NCBI RefSeq assembly: GCF_900113835.1
Contig: NZ_FOQV01000002.1
Coordinates: 372,001 to 436,000 of the forward strand
Origin: Allobosea sp. OK403
GTDB taxonomy: Bacteria; Pseudomonadota; Alphaproteobacteria; Rhizobiales; Beijerinckiaceae
Direction: 5' to 3'
DNA length: 64,000 bases
The translations under genes were made by a program, and so were the position numbers. Under the pieces are notes generated by a model, which worked only from the letters and a program-made list of their open reading frames with translations, was not told where the DNA came from and made no database searches. Numbering within the stretch: the first letter of the stretch is position 1; every line of letters begins with the position of its first letter. This document shows, in pieces, positions 54,269-62,435 of this stretch.

Positions 54269-54420
54269 TAGCCTGCAACCATCCTGGCGAAGCGATATCC
54301 CCGCCCCTTACCGGAGGTTGTATAATAATCGACGAAGTCGCAAATGGGGGACAGATAAAATCTGGAGTTGCGAACTCATAAACTGCCATTGCTTCAATTT
54401 ATGATTGCAGATTGGTAAAA

Positions 54421-55689
54421 TCAGCGCCCCATTGCGGCGCCATCGAGCATCTCGACAGCCGCCTCGACGAAAGCCGCCTGCTCCTCCTGCCCAGCCGGGC
54501 ACCCCGCACCGATCCAGGCGCTCCGCGCCGCCTCCAGAACACGCCCGACCTTCGGCCCGGCAGCGACGCCGCACGCCAGCACATCGCGGCCGCTCGGCAG
54601 GAAAGACGGTGTCCGGCCGAGATCGCCGATCAGCGCCCGCGCTTCGATCTGCCGCGGCTCGCCAGCACTAGCCGTAAGAAGAACGAGCCCAGCGGCCGCC
54701 GCATCAGCCCCCGTCCGCTGCGCCAAGTGACGCAAGCTTGCGATCGTCGGCGAAGCAACATGCCCCGATAGCGCCTCGAGCGCAGCCGCGATGCGCTCGA
54801 TCCTGTCGAACTCCTCATTCGAGAGGCGCAACCGCTCACGCAGCCGGAGCGCATCCTCGCCGACAGCGACAGCCAGGGCCGCCAGCCGGAAAGCGGGATA
54901 GGCCTGCGCCTCGCCTCCCACCAGTGCATTTCCCGCCGCAATTGCCGCGAAACGCGACAGATAGGGCACACCGCCGAGGAGCGGCATCAGCAGCCCCGCT
55001 CCGGCCATCGCGGTAACGGCGTCAACCGCGCCGGGCGCCACCAGCAGCTTCAACAACTCAGCCCGCACGCGCTCCCGCGACAAGCCCTCCAGCCCGGCGC
55101 GCCCCGCGATGCAGGCCGCGAGCCCCAACGGATCGGGACCCCCATGTCCATAGCGGGCATGAAACCGGAAGAAGCGCAGGATGCGTAGATAATCCTCGCG
55201 GATGCGCTCGGCCGGATCACCGATGAAGCGGATACGCCGCGCGGCGAGATCGATCAGTCCGTCGCCATAGTCGTGAAGGCCGCCATGCCGATCAAGGCCT
55301 AGCGCGTTGATGGTGAAATCGCGCCGCAGCGCATCCTCAGCAAAATCGCGCCCGAAGGCGACCTTGGCGCGGCGCCCATCGGTCTCGACATCGCGCCTGA
55401 GCGTCGTCACCTCGAAGCTTGCCCCGTCGCGAACGAGCGTCACCGTGCCATGCTCAATGCCTGTCGGAACCGCCTTATAACCTGCCGCTCGCCCAAGCCG
55501 GATCGTCTCTTGCGGCAGCGCCGTAGTGGCAAGATCGACATCGCCGACGGGCTCATCGAGCAGGAGATTCCTGACGGCCCCGCCGATGATGCGGGTCTCC
55601 TCGCCCTTCAGGTTCAGTGCCGCGAGCACGGCGGCAACGGCGGGGCGCGCCAGGAAGGCAGCGATCCGCATTGTCGCCGCATCGTTCAT
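54421..55689 (-). CDS. cca: CCA tRNA nucleotidyltransferase / poly(A) polymerase family
   Basis: 422 residues. The head domain has IIGGAVRNLLLDEPVGDVDLATTALPQE with the GG and DxD metal motifs, AVPTGIEHGTVTLV, RRDFTINALGLD and REDYLRILRFFRFHARYG. The helical tail has L-rich repeats. It adds CCA to tRNA 3' ends. The start at 55689 overlaps the stop of the DUF6111 gene (ATGA). It is last in the reverse operon DUF1285 - NUDIX - DUF6111 - cca. Confidence 0.93.
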   Translation of the reverse strand: MNDAATMRIAAFLARPAVAAVLAALNLKGEETRIIGGAVRNLLLDEPVGDVDLATTALPQETIRLGRAAGYKAVPTGIEHGTVTLVRDGASFEVTTLRRDVETDGRRAKVAFGRDFAEDALRRDFTINALGLDRHGGLHDYGDGLIDLAARRIRFIGDPAERIREDYLRILRFFRFHARYGHGGPDPLGLAACIAGRAGLEGLSRERVRAELLKLLVAPGAVDAVTAMAGAGLLMPLLGGVPYLSRFAAIAAGNALVGGEAQAYPAFRLAALAVAVGEDALRLRERLRLSNEEFDRIERIAAALEALSGHVASPTIASLRHLAQRTGADAAAAGLVLLTASAGEPRQIEARALIGDLGRTPSFLPSGRDVLACGVAAGPKVGRVLEAARSAWIGAGCPAGQEEQAAFVEAAVEMLDGAAMGR

Positions 55690-55943
55690 TTGAACCGTCC
55701 CGGTACAAGCTGGCCGTTTTCCATATGCGGCGGCTCATAGGCGCCCCGGTTGCGCGGCGCGATCCATCCGGCGACGAAGAAGGAGGCGATGCCCAGAGCG
55801 AGTCCCAGGACGGAGAGCCGGAACAGATGCGGGCTCCAATGCTCGACATCGAACGGATTGCGCCGCCTGAGCACGAGATAAGCCGCAAAGGCACAGAAAG
55901 GCAGGACGAAGAGCAGGAACTCCTCGATCAGCGAACGCAGCAT
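55686..55943 (-). CDS. DUF6111 family small membrane protein
   Basis: 85 residues. TM segments are at about 8-26 (EFLLFVLPFCAFAAYLVL) and 43-62 (RLSVLGLALGIASFFVAGW). A soluble tail ends GAYEPPHMENGQLVPGRFK. The family is conserved in Hyphomicrobiales between the NUDIX hydrolase and CCA genes and has no known role. The ATGA overlap with cca implies coupled translation. Confidence 0.88.
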   Translation of the reverse strand: MLRSLIEEFLLFVLPFCAFAAYLVLRRRNPFDVEHWSPHLFRLSVLGLALGIASFFVAGWIAPRNRGAYEPPHMENGQLVPGRFK

Positions 55944-55964
55944 CGGCGTTTCTTCCCAGTCAGG

Positions 55965-56624
55965 TCAGCCGGCGAGCCGTTCGTAAAGGTTGCGGATCAT
56001 GCCAGCGGTTGCACCCCAGATATAGTGATCCCCGAACGGCATCGCATAGTAGGTGCGATAGCGGCCTTCCCACAGGCGTCCCTCGCGGTGATGATTGGCG
56101 GGGTCGAGCAGAAAGGCGAGCGGCGTCTCGAAGGCTTCATCGACCTCATACTGGTTGATCGTCAGCGAGAATGGCGGCTCGATCAGCGCAACCACCGGCA
56201 CGATGCGATAGCCGGTGCCGGTCAGATAGGCGTCGAGAAAGCCGAGCGTCCGCACCTGCTGGCGCGGCAGGCCGATCTCCTCCTCCGCCTCGCGCAGCGC
56301 CGTGACCACCGGCGAGCCGTCGACGGCATCGACCCGCCCGCCGGGAAAGGCGATCTGCGCGGAATGGCTGCGCAACGCTGCCGCGCGCTGCGTCAGCAGC
56401 ACGGTCGGCCCTTCCGGGCGAGCCACGATACCGATCAGCACCGCCGCCTGTATCGCAGTCGCCTCGTCGGGCATGGCAAACGGCTCGGACTGCAGGTCTG
56501 CGGGCTGCATCTCATGGTCGCCGCGCAGACGGCTGATCAGGTCGCCAAGCGCAGGTGGCTCGTGGCGCAGCCGTTCGAGCGCCAGCGCCGCGAACGCATC
56601 CGCTGTCAGGTTCAACGCCGTCAT
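55965..56624 (-). CDS. NUDIX CoA pyrophosphatase
   Basis: 219 residues. AAVLIGIVARPEGPTVLLTQRAAALRSHSAQIAFPGGRVDAVDGSPVVTALREAEEEIGL includes the CoA-type LLTxR..LxxHxGQIAFPGG motif and a Nudix box with REAEEEIGL; the first Glu is replaced by Asp, as is common in this group. It hydrolyses CoA or acyl-CoA to phosphopantetheine and 3',5'-ADP. ATG 56624 overlaps the DUF1285 stop by ATGA. Confidence 0.92.
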   Translation of the reverse strand: MTALNLTADAFAALALERLRHEPPALGDLISRLRGDHEMQPADLQSEPFAMPDEATAIQAAVLIGIVARPEGPTVLLTQRAAALRSHSAQIAFPGGRVDAVDGSPVVTALREAEEEIGLPRQQVRTLGFLDAYLTGTGYRIVPVVALIEPPFSLTINQYEVDEAFETPLAFLLDPANHHREGRLWEGRYRTYYAMPFGDHYIWGATAGMIRNLYERLAG

Positions 56625-57211
56625 TCTGCCTCGCTGTCCTCGATCTCACTGGCCGGCACGGCCGGGTAGAAAGCGCCACCGGCAGCCACGCCAAACATCG
56701 GCACGCCGTCGACCTCACGCACCTCGCCGAGCGCGAGCAGGTCATAGGTCACGGCCCGCGTCACCCGCGCCCAGAGATCGCGTCTGACGTGGATATAGGG
56801 CTTGAGCCCGCCCTTGGCCGCGCGCTCGAAGCGAATCGCATGGCCGGATCCCGCGCTCACGACATCGTCGACTTGCGTCCGGAACGCCAGCGAGCGCCCC
56901 TCCCCCTCGCCGTCCACCGCCATCTCGACCGCCTGGAAAGGCGCATCCTCGACCGTGATCCCGACCTTCTCGACCGGGGTCACGAGAACGTAATCGCCAT
57001 CATCCCGGCGCAGAACGGAGGAGAAAAGCTTGACCAGGGCCGGCCGTCCAATCGGCGTGCCCAGATAGAACCAGGTGCCGTCGGCAGCGATGCACATGTC
57101 GATATCGCCGCAGAAAGGCGGATTCCAGCGCTCGACCGGCGGCAGCCCACGGCCCTTGCCATCGCGCAGCGAGGTCAGCAGCCGGTCCATCGCAGAAACG
57201 GAATCTGTCAT
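56621..57211 (-). CDS. DUF1285 domain-containing protein
   Basis: 196 residues from ATG at 57211; the longer frame to 57331 has no similarity. LPPVERWNPPFCGDIDMCIAADGTWFYLGTPIGRPALVKLFSSVLRRDDGDYVLVTPVEKVGITVEDAPFQAVEM is the DUF1285 signature, and the C-terminal half is beta-rich (RDLWARVTRAVTYDLLALGEV). The structure of a family member shows a pleckstrin-like fold; function is unknown. It leads the reverse operon and is divergent from the MoxR gene over 234 bp. Confidence 0.9.
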   Translation of the reverse strand: MTDSVSAMDRLLTSLRDGKGRGLPPVERWNPPFCGDIDMCIAADGTWFYLGTPIGRPALVKLFSSVLRRDDGDYVLVTPVEKVGITVEDAPFQAVEMAVDGEGEGRSLAFRTQVDDVVSAGSGHAIRFERAAKGGLKPYIHVRRDLWARVTRAVTYDLLALGEVREVDGVPMFGVAAGGAFYPAVPASEIEDSEAE

Positions 57212-57445
57212 CGAAAACCCCGGCTGCGCCGTATGCGGCATATTGGTTGCATCGCCTTCTTGCCTTGAACTCCACATAATCGTGAAGCGGAGTTTATGTG
57301 CACCGCGCCATCGGGCCCCTTGAGCCGGCATGGCGACCCGTCCACACTCAACGGCTCAAGGCCTTGTGGGTTCGGGACGGGCCGGAAGCAAAGACGCCGG
57401 GACCAGAAGACGCAAGCTGCGACGACAAGGGTGAAGGAGATCGAC

Positions 57446-58468
57446 ATGGTGGCGCAAGTCCGTGCGGCGGAGAGCAACCCGCCGATCAATCTCGACACCG
57501 GCATCGTCGAAGCTGCCGAGGCCGCGCTCGGCGCCATCGGCGCGGCGCGCAAGGAAATCGGCCAGGTCATCTTCGGTCAGCAGAAGGTCGTCGATCTTTC
57601 GCTCATCACCCTGCTGGCCGGCGGCCACGGCCTGCTGGTCGGCGTGCCAGGCCTCGCCAAAACCAAGCTGGTCGAGGCGATGGGCACGGTGCTCGGCCTG
57701 AACGCCCGCCGCGTCCAGTTCACGCCGGACCTGATGCCCTCTGACATCCTCGGCTCCGAGGTGCTCGACGAGAGCCCGGAGGGTAAGCGTCATTTCCGCT
57801 TCATCAAGGGTCCGGTCTTCGCGCAATTGCTGATGGCCGACGAGATCAACCGCGCCAGCCCCCGGACCCAGTCGGCGCTGCTGCAGGCGATGCAGGAGCA
57901 TCATGTCACCATCGGCGGCGAGCGTTACGACCTGCCGGCCCCCTTCCATGTGCTCGCGACCCAGAACCCGATCGAACAGGAGGGCACCTATCCCCTGCCC
58001 GAGGCCCAGCTCGACCGCTTCCTGCTCGAAATCGACGTCGCCTATCCCGACCGCGAGGCGGAGCGCCGTATCCTGCTCGAGACCACCGGCGCCACAGAGC
58101 ACAAGCCCGTCCAGGCGATGACCGCCGAGACGCTGATGTCGACGCAGCGGCTGGTGCGCCGCCTGCCGGTGGGCGAGACCGTGGTCGATGCGATCCTCGA
58201 CCTCGTGCGCTCGGCCAGGCCCGAGGGCGGCGACGCCGCCATCACCGACAAGCTCGCCTGGGGCCCCGGGCCTCGCGCCAGCCAGTCGCTGACGCTGGCC
58301 TGCCGCGCCAGGGCGCTGGTCGAAGGCCGCCTCGCGCCCTCGGTCGACGATGTCGCAGCGCTGGCCATTCCCGTTCTGAAGCATCGCATCGCGCTCACTT
58401 TCGCCGCGCGCGCCGATGGCGCGACCGTCGAGGGCATCATCGGCAAGCTTGTGGAACGGTTGGGATAG
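57446..58468 (+). CDS. MoxR-family AAA+ ATPase
   Basis: 340 residues from ATG 57446 (GAAGGAG 7 nt upstream). Walker A GVPGLAKTK has the MoxR-type GLAKT, Walker B is LLMADEINRASPRTQSALLQAMQE, followed by ATQNPIEQEGTYPLPEAQLDRFLLE with the sensor and arginine-finger regions. MoxR proteins act as chaperones that load metals or assemble VWA-domain partners. The following DUF58, BatA/DUF4159 and VWA-like genes are its typical partners, so the four probably form one membrane-linked machine. Confidence 0.94.
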   Translation: MVAQVRAAESNPPINLDTGIVEAAEAALGAIGAARKEIGQVIFGQQKVVDLSLITLLAGGHGLLVGVPGLAKTKLVEAMGTVLGLNARRVQFTPDLMPSDILGSEVLDESPEGKRHFRFIKGPVFAQLLMADEINRASPRTQSALLQAMQEHHVTIGGERYDLPAPFHVLATQNPIEQEGTYPLPEAQLDRFLLEIDVAYPDREAERRILLETTGATEHKPVQAMTAETLMSTQRLVRRLPVGETVVDAILDLVRSARPEGGDAAITDKLAWGPGPRASQSLTLACRARALVEGRLAPSVDDVAALAIPVLKHRIALTFAARADGATVEGIIGKLVERLG

Positions 58469-58482
58469 GAGGCGACACGACA

Positions 58483-59397
58483 ATGCTGCGCATGCGCGTT
58501 CTCGGGACCTCCGAACGCCAACCGGCCCGGCCGGTTCTCACCGCCTCGCTCGATCTCGCCGCGCGTCTGCCCCGGCTGATCCTGGAGGCGCGACGGGTCT
58601 CGGCCAGCGTGCACGGCATTCATGGGCGCAGGCGCGCAGGCCCCGGCGAGACCTTCTGGCAGTATCGCCCCCTCGTCACCGGCGAATCCGCCTCGCGCAT
58701 CGACTGGCGCCGCTCGGCCCGTGACGGCCATCTCTTCGTGCGCGAGCGCGAATGGGAAGCCTCGCATGCGATCTGGCTCTGGATCGACCGCTCGGCCTCG
58801 ATGGGTTTTGCCTCCTCGCTCGCCCTGGCCTCGAAGGTCGATCGCGCGCTCATCGCCGGCTTCGCCCTGGCCGAGACGCTGGTCGAGGGCGGCGAGCGCG
58901 TCGGCCATCTCGGTCTGACCCGCGCGCTTGCCTCGCGCCGCATCGTCGAGACGCTGGCGCAAGCGATCCTGGTCGACGCCAAGGGCGCAGAGGCCGACCT
59001 GCCGCCGGACGCGCCGCTGCCGCGCCTGGCCGATGCGATCATCATCACCGATGGTCTTTCGCCGGCCGCCTCGCTGGCCAAGCGCATCGCCACGATGGCC
59101 TCATCAGGCGCGCGCGGCCATGTCCTGCTGATCGCCGACCCGATCGAGGAGACCTTCCCCTTCACCGGTCAGGCGGAACTCTTTGACCTCGAAGACGGTT
59201 TGTCGCTCAGGGTCGGCGATGCCGGCTCCTGGGGCCTGGAATACCGGCAGCGGCTCGAAGCCCATCGTGACGCGATCAAGGAAGCCTGCCGCAAGGTGGG
59301 CTGGACGCTGACGCTGCATCGCACCGACCGGCCGGCCAGCGAAGGCGTGCTGCGCATCGCCAGCCTGATCGCCGCGTCGCGCGGCCCCGGACGCTAG
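58483..59397 (+). CDS. DUF58 domain-containing protein
   Basis: 304 residues. RRRAGPGETFWQYRPLVTGESASRIDWRRSARDGHLFVREREWEASHAIWLWIDRSASMGF is the DUF58 block (R-x-Y..GD..R-x-IDW-x-x-SAR) running into a VWA-like fold with DRSASM as a MIDAS-type DxSxS motif. It starts 14 bp after moxR. It is thought to recruit MoxR to a membrane-bound target. A palindromic repeat separates it from the next gene. Confidence 0.92.
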   Translation: MLRMRVLGTSERQPARPVLTASLDLAARLPRLILEARRVSASVHGIHGRRRAGPGETFWQYRPLVTGESASRIDWRRSARDGHLFVREREWEASHAIWLWIDRSASMGFASSLALASKVDRALIAGFALAETLVEGGERVGHLGLTRALASRRIVETLAQAILVDAKGAEADLPPDAPLPRLADAIIITDGLSPAASLAKRIATMASSGARGHVLLIADPIEETFPFTGQAELFDLEDGLSLRVGDAGSWGLEYRQRLEAHRDAIKEACRKVGWTLTLHRTDRPASEGVLRIASLIAASRGPGR

Positions 59398-59426
59398 GCC
59401 ATGACAGATTTGCCCGGAACCACTGC

Positions 59427-59567
59427 GTCATCCTGGACAAGCCGCGCAGCGGCGCAGATCCGGGATCCATCGAAGAACTCCGGAGTTCTACGATCGATCC
59501 CGAATCTTCGCGGAGTTTATCCTTGGGCCGATCGAAGATCGGACCCGAGGGCTGCGTCCGGGATGAC
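59427..59567. repeat. GTCAT...ATGAC palindromic repeat, copy E
   Basis: It starts GTCATCCTGGACAAGCCGCG and ends GCGTCCGGGATGAC. Inner pairs include GATCCGGGATCC and CGATCGAAGATCGGACC-type dyads. It is a different subtype from copies A-D but has the same termini. It occupies the DUF58-BatA gap inside an operon, adding a long hairpin to the transcript. Confidence 0.72.
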
Positions 59568-59612
59568 GCGGTGTTTCAGTGAGAAACCGGCAAATGAGAG
59601 GGAGCTGCCCCC

Positions 59613-62432
59613 ATGCTGAGCTCCCTGCCGATCGCCTTCTCCGCCCCGCTGGCGCTCGCCGCGCTGGCTTTGCTGCCGGCGCTATGGCTGATCCTGCGCG
59701 TGACACCGCCGCGCCCGAGACGCATCGACTTTCCGCCGCTGAAGATCATGGCGGACCTCATCGCCAAGCGGGAAATGCCGGCCCATACACCCTGGTGGCT
59801 GCTGGCCTTGCGCATGGCTGTCGCTGCGCTCGCGATCCTCGCTGTGGCCGGCCCGGTCTGGAACCCGCCGCGCGAGGCTGGCCCAATGCGCGGCCCGATG
59901 CTGCTGCTGATCGACAACGGTTTCGGCGCTGCGACCGACTGGCCCGAGCGGCAGGCCATCTCCGAATCCCGCCTCGCCGCCGCCGCCCGCGAAGGCCGCC
60001 CCGTCGCCATTGTTGGCCTCGCCGAGGCGTCCGGTGAAATCGCCCTGTCCGAGCCTCGCGCCGCGCTCGACCGGTTGCGCGCCTTGGCGCTGCAGCCGCA
60101 CGCGCCCGACCGCTCCGCCCATCTCCAGCGTATCGAGGCCTTCCTGCGCAGCGCGCCCGAGGCCGAGACCGTCTGGGTCAGCGATGGCCTTTCGATTGCG
60201 GATGACGGCCCCTTCCTCGCCCGGCTGAAGCAGGAAGCCGATGCCCGCCGTCTCTCGATCCATGCCGGCTCCCCCAGCCAGCTCGCCCTGACATCGCCCG
60301 AGAACCTCGCCGGTGCGCTTGCCGTGAAGGTGCTGCGCCCTACCAGCGCGGCCACTGCCACGGGCCATGTCCGCGCGCTCGATCTCAAGGGGCTCCCGCT
60401 CGGCGATGCGCCCTTCATCTTCAACGGCTCGGACCTGCAGGCCTCGGCGCGGCTGACCTTGCCGATCGAGGTTCGTAACGCCGTGTCCCGGCTCGAGATC
60501 GTCGGCGAGCGCAGCGCGGCGGCCGTGGCTCTGCTCGACGACCGCGCCAAGCGCCGGCGCGTCGGCATCGTCTCCGGCACCACCACCGACACGGCCCAAC
60601 CGCTGCTTTCACCGACCTACTACGTCTCCCGCGCGCTCTCTCCCTTCGCCGAGATCCGCGAACCGCGCCCGGGCTCGACCGACCCGATCGGCGAATTATT
60701 GGCGCAGAACCTCTCCGTGCTGGTGCTCGCCGATATCGGCGCGCTCGACGGCGACACGGTCGGCAAGATCAACAGCTTCATCCAGCGCGGCGGCGTGCTG
60801 CTGCGCTTCGCCGGAGCGCGGCTGGCGGCGGCGGCCGATGACCTCACGCCGGTGCGCCTGCGCCGTGGCGGCCGCACGCTTGGCGGCGGCCTTTCCTGGG
60901 AGACCCCGCGCAAGCTCGCCCCCTTCACCCGCGAGAGCCCCTTCTTCGGCATCGCCATCAACGACGATGTCCGCGTCTCCAGGCAGATCCTGGCCGAGCC
61001 CGAAGCCGACCTGGCCAAGAAGACCTGGGCTGCATTGGAGGACGGTACGCCGGTCGTCACCGGCGAACGCCGTGGCGACGGCATGATCGCGATGATGCAC
61101 GTCACCGCCGACACGACATGGTCGAACCTGCCACTCTCGGGGCTGTTCGTCGACATGCTGCGCAAGGTCGTCAGCCTTGCCGGAACCGGGCCGAGCGAGG
61201 CTCAAGGAGAGGATGCGCGCGTGGACACGCTGTCGCCGACCCGTGTGCTCGATGGCCACGGCGCCTTCCGCAGTCCGCCCGCGACCGCCCAGCCGGTGGC
61301 CCGGACGTTCTCCGGACGGGCGACCTTGGCGCATCCGCCAGGCATCTACGGCCCTGCCGACGGCTCGCTTGCGGTGAACGCCCTGAACCCGGCCGACAGC
61401 CTGAAGGCGATCGATCTCGCGGCACTCGGCGCACCGATCCTGCCGGTCGACAAGCCGGTCGCCTTCGACATCCGCCCGCAATTGCTGGTGCTGGCGCTGC
61501 TGTGCCTGATCGCCGACACGCTGGCAACGTTGTGGCTCGGTGGCCGGCTGAACATTGCGCGCCGCGCAGGGCGCGCTGCGCCAGCCGCGATCCTGCTGGC
61601 GCTCGTGCTCGTCGGCGCCGCAACGCCCGAGATGGCGCGCGCTCAAGCCGCGCCGACAGGCGCGGCGGACGACCGCCCGCCGATTCCGCGCGAGCTTTTC
61701 GCAGCCGGCGCCGTGACGCGGCTGGCTTATGTCGTCACCGGCGACAAGGCGGTCGACGACATGTCCAAGGCCGGGCTTGCCGGTCTCAACGTCGTGCTCG
61801 GCGCGCGCACCGCGCTCGAACCCGGCGAGGCGGTCGGCGTCAATGCCGACCGCGACGAACTCGCCTTCTTTCCGGTGCTGTACTGGCCGATCGTAGCAGG
61901 CCGCCCGATCCCCGCCCCCGAGACCCTGCGTAAGCTTGAGGCTTATATGAAGGGCGGCGGGCTCGTGATCTTCGACACCCGCGACGCGATGAGCGCGCGG
62001 CCCGGCGGCGGCACCACGCCCGAGGGCGAACAATTGCGCCGCATGCTGCAGACGCTCGACATTCCCGAGCTCGAACCGCTGCCGCGCGACCATGTCCTGA
62101 CCAAGACCTTCTACATTCTCGACGGCTTCGTCGGCCGCTACGATACCGGCACGACCTGGGTCGAGATTCTGCCGCCCGCAGGCGAGGACGGCCGCCGCCC
62201 GGCGCGCGCCGGCGACAATGTCTCGCCGATCGTCATCACCTCGAACGACCTTGCCTCCGCCTGGGCCGTCGGCCGGCGCGGCGAGGGGCTGGTACCGCTT
62301 TCCGGCTCCGACCCACGCCAGCGCGAAATGGCGCTCAGGGCCGGCGTCAATCTCGTGATGTATGCGCTCACCGGCAACTACAAGGCCGACCAGGTCCATG
62401 TCCCGGCCCTGCTCGAGCGTCTGGGACAATAG
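59613..62432 (+). CDS. BatA-like membrane protein fused to a DUF4159 domain
   Basis: 939 residues. The BatA-type N-terminus has two TM helices (~8-28 and ~65-85), with FPPLKIMADLIAKREMPAHTPWW. A beta-rich middle (~90-600) follows, then a TM at ~622-642 (LLVLALLCLIADTLATLWLGG) and a second hydrophobic stretch at ~655-672 that ends ARAQAAP like a signal peptide. The C-terminal DUF4159 domain (~690-935) has LAYVVTGDKAVDDMSKAGL, YWPIVAG, GGGLVIFDTRD and MYALTGNYKADQVHVP. It looks like a fusion of two envelope proteins that work with MoxR and DUF58. Confidence 0.88.
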   Translation: MLSSLPIAFSAPLALAALALLPALWLILRVTPPRPRRIDFPPLKIMADLIAKREMPAHTPWWLLALRMAVAALAILAVAGPVWNPPREAGPMRGPMLLLIDNGFGAATDWPERQAISESRLAAAAREGRPVAIVGLAEASGEIALSEPRAALDRLRALALQPHAPDRSAHLQRIEAFLRSAPEAETVWVSDGLSIADDGPFLARLKQEADARRLSIHAGSPSQLALTSPENLAGALAVKVLRPTSAATATGHVRALDLKGLPLGDAPFIFNGSDLQASARLTLPIEVRNAVSRLEIVGERSAAAVALLDDRAKRRRVGIVSGTTTDTAQPLLSPTYYVSRALSPFAEIREPRPGSTDPIGELLAQNLSVLVLADIGALDGDTVGKINSFIQRGGVLLRFAGARLAAAADDLTPVRLRRGGRTLGGGLSWETPRKLAPFTRESPFFGIAINDDVRVSRQILAEPEADLAKKTWAALEDGTPVVTGERRGDGMIAMMHVTADTTWSNLPLSGLFVDMLRKVVSLAGTGPSEAQGEDARVDTLSPTRVLDGHGAFRSPPATAQPVARTFSGRATLAHPPGIYGPADGSLAVNALNPADSLKAIDLAALGAPILPVDKPVAFDIRPQLLVLALLCLIADTLATLWLGGRLNIARRAGRAAPAAILLALVLVGAATPEMARAQAAPTGAADDRPPIPRELFAAGAVTRLAYVVTGDKAVDDMSKAGLAGLNVVLGARTALEPGEAVGVNADRDELAFFPVLYWPIVAGRPIPAPETLRKLEAYMKGGGLVIFDTRDAMSARPGGGTTPEGEQLRRMLQTLDIPELEPLPRDHVLTKTFYILDGFVGRYDTGTTWVEILPPAGEDGRRPARAGDNVSPIVITSNDLASAWAVGRRGEGLVPLSGSDPRQREMALRAGVNLVMYALTGNYKADQVHVPALLERLGQ

Positions 62433-62435
62433 GTC

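Noticed and set aside
57292..57445. Possible tRNA-like or leader RNA before moxR
   Set aside because: A GGTTCGGGAC word is present but no acceptor stem, anticodon arm or CCA fits; no convincing fold was found.
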